Assembly (NCBI RefSeq): GCF_901709675.1
Contig: NC_051087.1
Coordinates: 11,905,384 to 11,969,383, forward strand
Direction: 5' to 3'
DNA length: 64,000 nt
Source of the DNA: Syngnathus acus
Lineage: Eukaryota > Chordata > Actinopteri > Syngnathiformes > Syngnathidae
Every line of letters begins with the position of its first letter. The first letter of the stretch is position 1. The position numbers and the translations under genes are program-made. A model generated the notes under the pieces. That model searched no databases and had not been told where the DNA came from. It was given only the letters and a program-made list of their open reading frames with translations. Positions 1 through 14,489 of the stretch are shown piece after piece.

Positions 1-690
1 TATGCTCCGTCTCGTAACCTTCGTTCGCAAAACGCTACCCTTTTAGCGACACCGAGGGCCAAGAAAGTGTCTGCAGGGTCTAGAGCATTTTCTATCCGGG
101 CTCCAGAGCTTTGGAATGCCCTCCCAATGGATATTAGGACTGCTACCTCAGTAGGAACATTTAAGACACGTTTAAAGACACATTTCTATGACATGGCCTT
201 TAACTAACTTGGAGTGGCCGATTCGGCCGGAGTTTGTTTTGTTTTCTCTCCCCCCCCTCTCCCCGGCCGGGGAGGTGGTTAGGTGGCACCGAAGCTGACA
301 GCGGCTATCTGGATTCTTGTGGGCTAATTCAGGTTGGGGGAACTGCAGCTCAACCTCCACAGCCAGGATAGCAGAGGGCTCCTCTGGCAGCCCTTCGCTC
401 TGACTTGGACATCTACTTTTGATTTTCATATTATGTATTATTTGTGCCCTCTCTGCATCCATTACAACCTGGTGATCCTGAAAGGGGGATCCTTCCATCT
501 GTGGTCCCTTCTCAAGGTTTCTCATTTTCCCCGGGCAGGGGTTTTGAGTTTTTCCTTGCCCTTTTGGGAGCTTAAGATCAGGGGATGCTTTGAGAATAAT
601 TGTCAATTTTTGTCTATGTGAAGCCCTTTGAGACTGCTTGTGATTTAGGGCTATACAAATAAACTTGACTTGACTTGACTTGAATTTATT
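1..690 (+). mobile_element. 3' end of a non-LTR retrotransposon (LINE)
   Basis: Frame 1 is open from the window edge to a TAA at 205-207. It encodes a C-terminal tail with the typical fish LINE pattern: a basic stretch, then an aromatic APELWNALP-type motif, then FKTRLKTHFY near the stop. I read this as the end of the ORF2 polyprotein; the reverse transcriptase core lies outside the window. About 480 bp of 3'UTR follows and ends in a TTGAC-type short tandem tail (662-683). The same 3'UTR recurs in opposite orientation at 50935-51185. The clade (L2/CR1-like or Rex-like) is inferred from this C-terminal motif only. The long antisense ORF across 172-606 is a shadow. Confidence 0.75.
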
Positions 691-2704
691 TATTTAGTCT
701 TCCAAAAGTTCGACATAGGTCATTGGGCGACGCTGGGCGAGAAGTTTTCTTTAAATAGGTTTAGTTTCTTTCTTTCTGACAAATGTCTTATTCCATTCAA
801 GACAGAAAATTGCTTTCTGACCGTTTTAGCTGTCACTTCAGCCTTTGTCAGAGCTGTCACTGCTTCCATTGCTGACATGTCTAAAAATTGCCTGGAAAAG
901 AAGAAATTCTAAAGTTATTTAAAAAAAAAAAAAAGATGACACCACAGAGATAGGACGCATTGAGCTATTTGCCTGCTGACAGGTTGAATATTAGATCAAT
1001 CGAAGGACAAAACTGTTTTTATAGAAAGCAACGTTTTGTGGGAATTCAAAATGTTTGCCTGTAAGAACACAAAGGTTGATTTTTTTTGGTGTTGTTGCAG
1101 TTAGGTGTGCGATGGTCATTCACCAAATCAAATTTGATTACAACAGTCCCATTTTGTATAGATCAGCCATATTGCTTTCTGTAGTTGACTTGAGAACGCA
1201 CATGCACAATTTTGACCTCAGGCTCATGGGATATACAAGCCAGGTGTCACAAGTGCAACTTATAGTATGCTGTCCGTTTTGTGCTTTGGCCAAGCATGCA
1301 TCCTCCTCATCGATCCATGTTTAGTTCACAATGGAATGCAAGCAGACCGAGGACCCACAGGCGAGATGCATTAATAGTTCATCAGTCTTTGTATAATTCC
1401 AGAGTTCCAGTGTGTTCTAGCAAAGAATGGATGAGGAAGAAGACGGTTGGCATCTTTCAATAATGCATATATGCATTTTGCACACAGGTAAGACATAATT
1501 TGTCACCCACAAAATTCGCACATGGCCTAAACTCCGCAAAAGAGACAGGGATTGAAAGTTTTTCTGATATCAGTGCATTCGTATAAGAAAGAAATCAGGT
1601 TCATGTCATTTTCTAGTTTCTAAATGACCGTGAGTCTATTTGAACTGCAACTCACGGTCCACTGACAACTTCGTAAATGCTCACCAGTGACCTCAGCGCA
1701 ATGGCCCTAAGTTCCCTTGTTGGTACAGACAGATCTGAATGGGCGGGAGAAGTAGAAACATTTAAAAAAAACAACAACAACCAAACACCTGATGAATATG
1801 ACCGTGTTTTCTTCACAGCCCAAAATACACAGCAGCTCCTCATGACATCTTGTCGTTGACAGCTGCCTCCTTCAATAAGTATTAGCATGTTGGGTAATAT
1901 TGACGTCAAGACAGAAGGTAAACTGCTGTGCCGTGATACCACATGCTTCACACTAACATGACACTGACATTTCTTTTTGCATGTATTTGCACTGTACCTG
2001 AATAGACATCATGGTTATCTCCGACATCTTGCTCTTAGCTGTTTTCACATTGATGTTAAATTTAGATTTTTCTCCAGTCAGGATATCTGAGAAAGAAGAG
2101 GAATAAATACTTATGAATGATATTTTTAAAACATTGATGTCACCGAGTTGCTTTGGGAATTGGAGGAAGATGTGGTGGATAAACTGCATCTCAGTTGTCA
2201 TGGGAAAAAAAAGCATACTTCTTTTGTGACAACTCTGAGTTTGCCAAGCACACAGGATGTGAAGCACTCTGGCTGACATTGCATATATAGAACCTTTTTG
2301 TGGGTGTCATTATTCCCACCTGCCTCTTCCTGATTCTCTGCACTCGTGCTCTCAAAGCTGTGACAAAATCGAATCATCACCTGTGCCATATATACATGTC
2401 ATGTAAATCTCCAACTGACTTATCATTTGCACGTATACATATAGGGTATGTAAAAATAGCATGTCAATTACAGACTGCAGGGAAAGGAGACAGTGAGAGA
2501 AAGTTGCTGAGCTGAGCTCAGAAGAGAAATACCCCCGACATCAAAAAGGGATCGATGTGAATTAGTGCTAGAGCTTCAAATATGACCCTAAAGTTTCAAA
2601 AACATTTTATCTTTATTTGTACATTTACAGCCTTCTGAGCACCTATAAAACTACATCAAAAACTCAGAGTTAATTGATCCTTCTAAGTCTCGGTTGTCGC
2701 TACC
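691..2704. other. Intergenic, no gene seen
   Basis: AT-rich DNA with short ORFs under 110 codons that show no recognisable protein family, no splice-consistent exon series and no RNA gene. Only small homopolymer runs stand out, for example poly-A at 920-934. Confidence 0.6.
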
Positions 2705-3890
2705 TGTTATGCGGGGGCATCTTCAGCACCCTGGCCAGTTCCGTTCCCCTGCACACCACCAATACTATTCCATGACGCACATCAATCACAGCCACTCCCA
2801 CAGTAATCACCGCTGATTACCTGTCACCTGCTCATCTACTCCACGACTTAAACCCCGCATTCCCGTCACCCCCTGTCAGATTGGCCCTTTATGCTCATTG
2901 CGTCTATCCTAGTTTCCAATTGATTTCTGTTGCTGATCCTGCTTGCTTGTCCGTCTGACCGAATTACCCTGAGCGCCACCTGCCCTGACCTCTCACCTGT
3001 TCTCTGACCACGATTCTGCCAACTGGTTGCCCGATCCTCTGCTTGTCCTGTCAGGTTTCACCCGTCCCCAAGTAGAAGATTGCATTGCCCCTTGTCTGCA
3101 GCGACGCACAAGACACCCGTTTTGTGCCGGCCCACTCGAAGACCTGCTGTGCGCAATCCCAGCGCTGGTTCCGCTCGCCAGCGATCTAGTCACTCCCCCT
3201 CATCCTTGTCTTTCTCCAAAACCCAAAATAAAAACAACAAAACAAGTGCTGCGCAGTCGGTCGTCCTGTCTCATTTCTGAACAATCTGACCACCAAAACG
3301 ACAAATGCGCACTGGAAGAGATGGACCGCTTGGTGCGCACGGAGGGCCGACTGGACGAATTAACCAAGGAGGTCAAGGGCCTGTCCCAGTTGGTTCAACA
3401 GCTGCAGCAAAGCATCAATCCTCAGCCAAGCCCCCTCTCCATCGGCCCTGCGCAACTGCATCCCCCTACCGAAGCCCTGTCAGCTCAAGCTTCGGCGTTG
3501 GTCCCGGAAGCCCCAGAACTCAAGGTCGGGAACCCTTAACAATTCAATGGTGTCCAGCGCCGTTTAAGCCTGCAAAATCCTTAGGATCCGCCAGGAAAAC
3601 CGTCCCTTCGTCGACTATGCCCTGGACTTCCGGACCGTGGCCCGATGACGCTAGTTAAAGGACGGACTGCTGTCTGAGGATCTCTCAACCCTTGATGAAG
3701 CAATAGACCTGACTGCGCGGATTGATCGTCAAATCCAGGGGTGGAGAAAGGAACGGGGCAGGTCAGGGGCATCAGTCCCCTGGGCCCAAAATAACAGGTG
3801 GACCACCCGATCCATGTCACCTCCAACTGGAGGTTGAACATGCCACCCTGACACCTGAGGAACGCCAGTTTGCAGTGAACTGCACTCCAT
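2705..3890 (+). mobile_element. Decayed Ty3/Gypsy retrotransposon: LTR plus broken gag
   Basis: The 5' LTR appears to run from TGTTAT at 2705 to TGAACA at 3283 (about 579 bp), with short TGTT/AACA terminal inverted repeats and an AATAAA at 3226-3231. A Gag-like reading frame opens with an ATG at 3321, has a heptad-like Leu/Val N-terminal segment, and stops at 3537-3539. Gag-like sequence continues in other frames to about 3880, where it resembles the region just before a zinc knuckle. The intervening gag core is missing, so there are at least one internal deletion, one frame change and a stop. No protease, RT, integrase or 3' LTR follows, so the copy cannot be autonomous. The call rests on LTR architecture and family resemblance; exact boundaries are estimates. 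Confidence 0.65.
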
Positions 3891-6800
3891 CATGCATTTA
3901 TTTTCTCATACTTTATTTACCTTTTTTTGCTACAGAAGAGAAGCCAAATATAACAAGAATCTTCTCTTGGGTGCTAATGTTCTAATCGGTCAGTGTATTG
4001 CCTGCAATTACTTCTGCAGTGAGCTCTCCCATGCAAATTATTTTTAAACCTCCTCCCATGGTTGCAATTTTAAATGATTACTTTCAGCCTCATATTGAAA
4101 AATCTTGTCGTGTGACTGTTTCACACCATTCGTGATACAGTTCTGCAGTCACCAAGACAAACATTAGCAGGGAAAGCAATAAGTGAGGTGAAGCAATAAT
4201 GCTCAACCTCTGGAGGTTCTTATTGAGTGAACCATCTTCCCATTATTACAGTGGAAGGCAGCTGTTAAATTAAGTAAGACTGTCTTTCTTTTTCTGGAAC
4301 GTGTCTGTCTGGGAAGAGGTTACGTGCCATAGTAATGACCAGAAGCCATTCATTCAACAGCACGCTTGGGAGGCAACACATTTTAGAAAAGAATGCAGCT
4401 GCACCGATCAAGTCACGTGACATGTCAAAGAACTGTGAAGTATGGAAGAAAACAGAATTTACTTCATACTGTACTCATCTCGAACCCAAAATGACTTTTG
4501 AGTGCCCAGATGAAACACTATCCTGCAGGAAGGCACACACTTATTGTTGTGAATGTTGCAATTGTCATGATCTTAGTTTTGGGTGTCATCAATGTGGTGG
4601 TTGACACATCTGCTTCTCAACTGAAATTTCGTGAAGTTGCCGATATGTGGGCTTCTTGTGGCAGCCCTGTTTCGAGCGAATTATGGCTGGCCACAGTTGA
4701 CTCTGAAGCCAGCCACGTTTCACTCTGAGGCGGCCATGACGGCACAATAGCCCGGCTGGATCTCGTCGATATTTTTTTTAAATCCCCTTCCACTGTGGTG
4801 TCCTGAAACGTCCCTGAGCTTGCCAGCTGATACACTGATTAGATTTGCACAAGACGCAGATGTGTTGTCGCCACTAGGCCATTTTTCCCAAATTGAGAGG
4901 GTATCTAGCAATCATGAAAATGTGTATCCAATTTCGCCGTGATTATGACAGAGATTCAGCCTCCGTCATAATGACGCCAAAATTGGATCCACTCATTTTG
5001 CATGCCTTATGACTGTTATCATCTATAGCGAATGAATTGAATTAAAAACAAAACAAAAAAGGAGTCAAACACACAGACTCCTTTTGATCTGTTATGCATT
5101 TAACAATGGGAAAAAATGGATTCTGGCCAGGCAAGTACCCGCACTCCTTTACTATAAAGCCACACTATTGGAACATGTGCAGAATGTGACTAGGCAATGT
5201 CTTTCTAAAAAAGCCATTTCTTGTATGGCAACTCCATTGGAATTGGGATTTTTACAGTATGATGTAATCAATTTTAATTAAACAAAAAAAAAGAGCACAA
5301 GTTATAAACATTTTGTTTTATTTAAAAATAAATTATTGAATCAATGACCTGACTTGACTTACATAAGACAAAATGACTTTGGACTTGTGGTTTAAAGCTT
5401 TGGCGAAACACTCAAGACTCAAGATTTGCATGTGACCTTCTCTGCTTGCACCTTTCCCTCCAGTGTTTAGTGAACTTCCTTAGCAGGCGGAGCTGAGGGC
5501 CGCATAAATGAACCAAAAAAGGGAAGCGGCCAAGAACAAAGGGAAGTGAGAAAAAAGGATGCACTCTTGTCGCAATCATTTTCTTCTCTACTCAGGACTT
5601 TTACTCTCAAATAATTTAATGGCAAAAGTGTGTGATGCAAGTCCACTGTGTAAAAGAACAACTGAAAATGCATGTTAAAATGAATGAAGAATGTAAAACT
5701 ATCCCACAAAAAGATTTTTAGTATCTGCAGTCAAAGTTCAAAAGTACAAACCTCTTATGATTGCTTATTCTGGACCGATCTGTCTCATTATTCACATGAA
5801 AATGCAGAGTTACAGCTGTCGTAATACTGCAATGAGCTCAATTCTTCTTTTTGTAGTATTTTTACAACACTTATTCCAGAGGACAAACAACATCAACAGG
5901 TGTTGAGAGGAAAGACACCAGCGCATCGAGCTCCTCTCAATGTGGAAGAGCACCGCAATTCTCACCCTTTCTCGAAGCGAGAGCCGAGACAACCTGCAAA
6001 AGCAACCTATTCAATCCACTTACCACCACACGTGTCTATAGGTGAGACTACATATCGACCTGTTGGTCTCCAAGCTGCCTGGATGTTGCGATAGTGTGCG
6101 GCCCCTCTAAACGTCATAGTGATTTTTTTTCTATATCTTCTGAACTTCTCCCCAATGTCACTATTTATTTCCTACTCACTAAAACTTTTATTTGATGCAT
6201 TAATCCAAATTCCAGCCCAACCCTTGTTTCCTTCATATCTGCTATTTATTTTTCTATTTGCACTTTTGTTGTTACATTATTATTTAACAGCAGTTGCGAG
6301 ACATAAGTGAAAAGATCTGGTTCAGAACCAAACACCTCCCATCTTCCACTGACCCACAATTCCAAAATTCCTGAGAACCGTCCCTTAGCACAGATATAAC
6401 ACAAATACTTCCATTTTCGTTACATCCACCAATTCTGTACTATTCCACCAAGAAGAACATTCTGCTAGCTGCAACGTCCTCCATTATGTGGATTAGGTCT
6501 CAGGTAGCATTTTCTTGGAGGCCCATAGAGACCTCTGTGACTGCTGATTGCCATTAGGTACCCAAGTGAGATCCTCAGACTTATAGTGCAACTCATAGTG
6601 GGTCTTTCTGGTGCATGGCTGTGCTCAGCCTCATGTGGCTAAAGTATGTCTCCAGTTCCCGATCTCATGAACTTGTCTGCCTATTCACTGGAGGGTTATG
6701 GTTCAATCAAACCCTTTTGACCTGCCCTGATCCGTCTGGCAGGAGGTCCCTTGTGGAGAACATTTTTCGTCTCAACAGAAGTAATGCATATGAAACACAT

Positions 6801-9292
6801 CAACACAATTAATGAAATAAATGAAAAACAAAACAAAAGAAAGGCAACAGCAGATTTCATCCTGGCATGTAGGAAAAAACAGACCTCCATGGGTTGATGA
6901 TTTTGAGTTCCATTGATCACTAAAATGACTGATATTTCATTCACTGTGATCCAAGCACATGTTCCATATATTTATTTTTAGCAGTGTATTACAAATGCAA
7001 AACGTTCAGCAAAAACCCAACAACCATGACGTTAGCGGTAGCTACAAGAGCGGATAGACAAAAAAGACGGCAATGTGTGTTGCATCTGTTACTGTGTGCT
7101 TTCATCTCCTCTAATCGCATCCTCTGAGAGCATTCAGCAGATGGACCGCAGAGGCTTTTAATGCAGTGCATTGAAAAAAAACATCCATTGATCTCTCCAT
7201 TCACCCCTCTCGAGTTGTTTATCAATGAAACCTAAGCCATTAATAGGACATAGAATGTGTCCAAGCATGTCACGTGTCACATCTCAATGTTGCAGTAAAT
7301 GAGATGATGAAAAACATTCTAAATGGTACGTAGTGTATATACGTAATGGGTAAAAATTGTGAAGGGAAACTACTTGAAAGTCACTGAGCACATAATGAAG
7401 CCATTTCTCTGCACACCCACATGAAATGTAAATTGTGGAAGAGCAGTAGTTTTAAAGATATGAGCGAGGAAATTATGCTGGTTCTGACTTTTGCACCTCA
7501 TGCCCACAAAATACAGTCTCAGAATCAAGGCTAATTTATCAATTTCGGGGATTTTCATTCTTACAACACCAAGGCAACCCATTTTGTATGCTGCAACCTT
7601 CTCAATGCAATTCAAGGCATTGTTGTGGAAACTCACTTTTGGTAAGCCTGCTGTAATTTAGAATGTACAAAATAGGAAAAGGAATCTAGTGCACATATGG
7701 ACAACACTTAATTCTTAGCGTTTTTTTGACAATTGATGTTTTGAAAAACCAACACGAGTTTCATTCAGCTTGTTTCAAGCCATGAAACTGAAACGTGAGC
7801 CACGACAGATTGTTGTTTTTTCACTAAATTCCAAATACGTCTGAATGAAGCTTTTAGATACGAATCATTTCTTGCTTTCGTGTTTCTAATTCTTGAATGT
7901 AATGAAAATAAAAATAAGAACCGTGTTTCTTTGCAATCTCAGCTAATCAAAAGCTCTCCAGCTAACAGGGAATTGTATATTTAGTCCAATCCAGCCCATT
8001 ACTGCCAAATTGGTAAAACAGAAAATACAACTAAGCCTCAACTGGTCAACTGAATCAACAAGAAAGTCAGTAGCGCTTTGGTCATATACAATTACATTTA
8101 TGAATTGTGGTAGAATATCTGTGACCACACTAAATTGTGTGACGTGTCAGCTGCAAGAGATGCAGAGATGGTGCAAAATTGAATGTGTGTTTATTTTTGT
8201 GTGTTCCTGAGAAAGGCTACCCAGGAACGCATGAGACCTCTGTTGTCACTGCATCCCACATGAAAGGTTCATCCAACAAATGTCCGATGACCTTGCACTG
8301 CGCATCTTTGTGTGGTTTATACAAACCTCATCTGCCTGCTCAGCACTTTGCAAGGGTCAGCAGTGGATGATAGAAAACAGCACGACTATGCTACATTTTT
8401 CCATAAAAAAATTTTTTCCACCTCTTCTATACTTCCAGTAAAATGGTCTACTTGCGCAACAACATCTAAATGGTGTACAGTAATATACAGTATATATACA
8501 ATAATTATTCTCAGTAAATTGCAGTAATTTGTTTTTGAGACAGAGTGGAGAATGTTTTGACCACATAAACATTTAAACCAGCAGTTTAAAGGGTGTATTG
8601 TCTGGGCATTGACTGAAATTCTAAAGTCCAGACAATAAAATTACAAATGCTTTTAATTAGCTACAACGTTGCAAACAACAGACATAATAAACAGCTACAG
8701 CATTGAAATGGATAGCAAAAACCAAGAGCAGGTCAACTGCTGTAAATACATTCAAACTCAGTAAAAGACAAGGAACAGCAGAGAACACGAGCGTTTTGAC
8801 TGAGAGACACAACAGATTTGACACCAGAAGGAATATGACAGCTGAAACTGGAAGATAAAATGCAATTGAAATTAGAAACCCCAAAACTGTTGAAAGTTCA
8901 GCAGAAAATCTCAATTTCTGCAATACATAGGGACACAAATAAAAACAAATTGTGGTACCGTGTCTATCTTTGGTTACTGAATCCCTTGAGCATTAAGCAG
9001 TAAATTTTGTTGATTATTATTTCAGGCATCACTTATGATTTGAATGTCAAAGCCACACGATCAGAATGAATATTTACAGTAAGAGGCTTCAACTCCAGGG
9101 CAGCTCCAGCTTTCACATTTGGCAAATTTCCACAAGCCTTCCATCTGAATAATCGCTGCTCTCTAATTATTGCTTGAAAAATAATCAAATTCATTTGTCC
9201 TTAATGAAAAGCTTCAGACAATTTAGAGGAATGATGAAACACCGACATGCTCTTCTGTCTTGCTCACTCTCTTTCTTCTAATTTAGTTTTGT
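3891..9292. other. Gene-poor intergenic stretch
   Basis: A run of 5.4 kb with only scattered ORFs of 60-95 codons, none matching a family I recognise and none flanked by convincing splice sites. The part nearest 9292 must include the unc93b1 3'UTR (minus strand), but I could not fix its poly(A) signal with confidence. No RNA gene or long repeat is visible. Confidence 0.55.
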
Positions 9293-12200
9293 TCACCTCC
9301 GGCCTTCCATCAGATGGGCGTCGTCCTCGGTGTGCTGGTGATTCTCTGGCTTCTTCCTCCTGGCTCGGAGTGAGTCAGCGCCCTGAGCTCCAGGATCCTG
9401 GCGTTCGGCCTCCATGTCCTCCGCTTCAGACTCATTCGCCAATTGTTCCTCTGCCTCTATCTCCTCTTCATCCTTTTCGTCATCCTCCTCGCTTCTCTCC
9501 GAGTCTGACTCATCTGAGTTGCCATCTTCCAGGTAGCGATAACCTTTGACCTGTGGACACAAATTACATCATTTCTGCAGGGTGAGGAATTGCTTTTTGT
9601 TGGTAGGCTGAGTAGGACAACAGAAATTTCACACAATAAAAAGCATGAGCTTTTCAAACACTTATAAAAAGTCAACACACCCCAATTAAAATGCCAGTTT
9701 TTGTGAGGGCTTATGTCACAAACAATCAGAAACTGGTTCTGGGTTTGAATCTAAGCATGTTCTTCTTATGCTTGTGTGGGTCTTCTCCAGGAACTACTGG
9801 TCCCACTTTTGTTTTTTGGTGAATAGTAAATTTACTTACTGAATTCTCTGATATTTTTATGAGACACTGCAATTTTTTTTAATAAATAAAAAACTTTACA
9901 AAAGCTGAGTAGATGATGGTATAAGACATTTAGTGCCAGTCTGATCACCTTGTGCCTGGGTCGAGGAATGCGGGGCAACCTATGACGCTCGTTCTTGGCT
10001 AGGCGGCGTTCCATCAGCCAGTAGCAGTAGCAAGCTAGCAGTAAAGTTGCTAACATGATGGCAAGTTTCGCCTCAATTGGAGAGATGTGGAGAGAAAGAC
10101 AAAATTAAAATGTGACGTTTTATTTTCAGCATCAGCGCTAATTCAATGCCTTTTCTCTAGGCTCTATTTACAACACACTACTACATCAAGCAGTTATCTT
10201 CAAAAGGTCATTGATGGGGAAAACTCTTCAAAACTCTTGCTGTCATCATTTATGGGCTCTAGTTCAGATTCCCTTATGTTGCTGGTTTTTTTCTGCCTTA
10301 CCCAAACCCTGATAAATCATTCCATTCGTCAAGAGCTGAACCACAGCCGACCTTACATCTCTCTATTTACATCTTTGTCAAGTCATCATTCGCAGTACAT
10401 ATTTCAAAAGTGGGGAGTAAAAGGAAAAAGTCATCAGAAAAACAAATAATCTATTAGTACATGACACATTTAAGTGCAGCAACAACGTATTCCTACTTTG
10501 TTACTTCACAGCCCTGATTTACAGTTACTTACCCTCATCGGCATCTCTGACCAGAGGTAGACCACAAAGATGGCAATGGCCTGTAACCAGTGATAGATTG
10601 TGAAGACAAAGTCCAGACGTTCCTTCTCCTCAGCATATAAAATACCAAGCAAGGCTGAAACAGACACACAAATATGGATGCTTTTTGGTAAGACATTGCA
10701 TGTGCATGCACCACTACATCCCAAGTGCTACTCACTGCTGACTCCAGTCTTGTTCAGGGCCGTCCCAAGTCCCCAGAGTATAGTAATTACCAGAAGAGGG
10801 ACCTCATAGGCCACGTTTTGTGGAGTTGGCGAAAACACCATGAGTACCACTAACAGTATCAAATGCACAGTGGCTCCTCCTGCCAGACACACCCACCGCG
10901 GGAGACGTAGGAGGCAGAGGGACAGGATAGAGAAGACTGAGCACGAGAGTCCATAGACCACAATCAATAGCCACAATTTTTGGAGACCCAAAGTACAAAC
11001 GCCATAAGACTGTATGGAGAGAAAAGATTCATAAATAAATACACCTGGCATGATCGTGTACTCTTTAAATAGTATCAGCTTTATCTAGTACAGTGGCATC
11101 TTGACTTTCGAGTGTGCCAACCTACGGTTTTGTCTCTTTGGGGGGCTTTTAGTCGTAAATGAAAATCTGATTTGTGAGGAAGCTTCAGAAACTCTGCAAC
11201 TAGATGGCCACGAGATGGCGACAAAGGACTTCAGCCACAATCATTTCAAGTGGTTACCTCCAGTGAGTTTTGAACTTGTATTTTTTTGGGCTGTTGTTTT
11301 TTCTAACCATGGATGCTAAGAAGTGAAGTGGTAAAAAAAAAAAAAAAAAAAACATGATGTCCACTGAATTACTATATCTTTAAATCCCAGAAAATCTCTG
11401 AGCAAGGGGTGTATGTGACTTGGTAAATCAATGCGAGCAAATTACTGCTACATCTACACTATGTACTACTTAATAAGTTGCAAGCGAGCAATAAAGGCGA
11501 TAATGTCAACCAAGGCAATTAAAATAATTCCTACGTTGCACACCTTGGCGAAGCTGCGGAATGTTTCAAAAATGTGGTGAAAAATGCAGAAGCTGTCAAG
11601 AATATATTCTGTGAAATTGAAGGGCAAAATTGAAAAACATGTATAAGTATTATCAATTAGTACTATTGTACCTTTTTATTAAGTATAATACTGTACAGTG
11701 CTAATTAAAAAACAAGTGATAAATCAATGCTGATTTTGGGGGGGCTGAAACGGATTAATAGCATTTCCTTTATTTCAATAGCTGTAAGGTCAATTCAAGA
11801 TATAAGTGATTTTTATTTAGAAGCAAGGCACAAATTAAACTCGTAAGTCAAGGTACCACCGCATACCTTATATTAATCTTTGAATGACAGCAAAGTACCA
11901 GGATGAGTCCGGTGATGGCGAAGAGTACTTCAAATCCGCTGTAGATGAAGAAAGGGCAGAGAAGGCGTAGGCGGTAGTCCCTCATATGTTTGAAAGGGAG
12001 CTGGAAGATGTTTCCCCAGCCAATACTACGCAGATCAATTTCCTCTGTTGGGCGGTACGCAGCACCACACAGCACAAGGAACTGAATGAGGTAAAATAAT
12101 TGAAGTTCACATTTGGAAACTGACAAAATGGGGAAAGGGCACAGAAACTGAGATTATTAAAGCTAGATGGAAGAACAAAAAAACATAGACATAGAGCTAG

Positions 12201-14429
12201 TAAGGAGCTAATTGTTACTCCAATGAAAGGTTGGATTTTTTTACATTATGTCAACGTGTGTGTTGTAGCAAAATAATTAAATGGAAGAAACCATCCAAAC
12301 ACTATGAAATGCAGGGTCTTTTGGGTGTGCGTTAGAAGCCAGAACACTTACAATGATCATGGAAAGAAAAGCGAAGCCCATAAGGACGCTCTCCCCGATG
12401 ATCAGATTCATGGACTGGGGTAGAAATTTCAGCACGGTGGTGTTGAATCCCGGAACCACACCACTAATTTCAGCCCCTGGTGGGAAAAAGACAAGAATAT
12501 TTTACCAAAACCACCTAGAATATCATTTTAGGCATGCCATACAGTCACAGCTACAAAATGGCACATTGTTTCAATTTCAATGAAAATGTCAGCATGTCGT
12601 AAAATTAGCAATATCTTTGCTTTGAATGCACACTAGACTGAAAAGTCAAAACTGGATGAGATGTGCTTTTACTTTTTTTATGTCTGTGCTGTTTATTTTT
12701 CCATTTGGAAGCATGGAGTTAAGGCTTTAGATTACGGGGACAGATTTATGTCAACAATATTCACACAAATACAGCCACGTTATCAAACATGTTTGCGAAA
12801 ATGACTTTTCAAATTAGCTGTTTTAGAATTTTAACAATAAGTGCAGAGCTCCAATCTAACTGAAAAGTTAAACTTATTTTTGTCTCAGTTTCAGACCAAA
12901 AAAAAGTGCAATGAATTCCCAGAATCAGCAACATTTATTATAAAGTGAAAATTTAAATAAACAAATAAATAAATAATTCCCTGAAGTTAACCCGGTTTTA
13001 AATGAATCTTTTATTTAAACAAAAAAAGGCAGATGCCGATATTCGTCAAAATGCCGAATGTCTGCACCAATAAACGTCTATTCCAAGCACACACGCATGA
13101 ACAAAACTAGAATCACATCACAGTTCCAATGAGGGTGCAGTGACTTTACCACAGTTTTTGACATTGATGAGAATGTGATTGTTGTCAAGAATGCATTCTT
13201 TGAGGATGATAGTCATGGGGAGCTCAGCAAAGACGAAGCTCAGCTGGTGAGAGACACAAAACACAGACAAATCAAAATTGACCTGCAATCTGTCCAAAAA
13301 TATTTACAGTATTTTCCGCACTATAAATCACACTTGGAATTTTTTTTAATAATTAAGGTGTGTCTTTCAATAAGGTGTGCCTTTTGTGTGTCTTTAATAA
13401 GGTGTGCCTTTTGTGTGGACCGAATTCCAAAATGTTGCTGTGTGGCTGTTGTCACACAGGGACATAATATGTAGGCGTAACCCGATGAACCGATCATCAA
13501 TACGTTGTACGTAAATTACGTAGACCAGGGCGGTAAACCAATCAGAGAACTGTACGTAATGTGTAGAGTGGGGACAAGTCACCTGTGAGGATAAGTGGTG
13601 ATGAAAAGGGAGGATCCACTGTATAGTGCAACATTATTAGTGGGCTAAAGTCAATCATACCTCAATTTCTTTCCAAAAACACAGGTCATGTATAATATTA
13701 TACATATACATATATATAATATAATATATATAATTCCTGCACATTTTCTGAATTGTGTCAAATGGGTGATACAAAGCTATAACCTCACCCCCCAGATTAC
13801 GTGAAATTGGTTTAGTCTCCTCTTCACCTCTGAGTGAGTGACAGTGTTGGGGGATGAGAAAACTATCAACTGATGTTCTTGTCGAATGCGAAATAAGTGA
13901 GATGGACACAAAAAGGTCAAAGCCATCATTCTTAATTTTTCAAAAATTATTGTTGTTCTCCACCAATTTTCTGCATAGTTTATACACACTGATAACTGTA
14001 ATGTTCAGAATTGTCCCATTGTCTTTGTGCACTTTAAAAAGTGTTTGATTGCAATAGTGAAACTTGTGCAATTGAGAAAAGCAATTTTTACTTTGTCACG
14101 TTATTAAAATACATCTGTGTGAATTTCTTTTTTTTTACGGGGGGGCTTGGAAGTACAGTAATCCCTCGTTTGTCAGTTAATGTATATGAAACCATTTAAG
14201 TGCATATGTTATTATTAGAACATTAAAAAATAGTTTCAAATGTGTAAATAGTACATTAATAGCATAAATAACATACAGAAATTATTGTACAAATATTGAA
14301 AATATAAATATTATACATGTATGTGTGTGGGTGTAACACGTGTAGATGTGACGTTTTGTTGTTAACCTTGGTTAAACAGGGACCTCTAGTTGTCACAAGT
14401 TACCATAGCAGCGCTATGCGCATTTTGTA

Positions 14430-14489
<60 letters not shown>

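Noticed and set aside
172-606. Minus-strand ORF of 144 codons
   Set aside because: Antisense to the LINE 3' end and 3'UTR, and recurs as a broken frame in the other copy.
9247-9549. Plus-strand ORF of 100 codons, Pro/Ser-rich
   Set aside because: Antisense to the acidic last exon of unc93b1, which is clearly the real frame.
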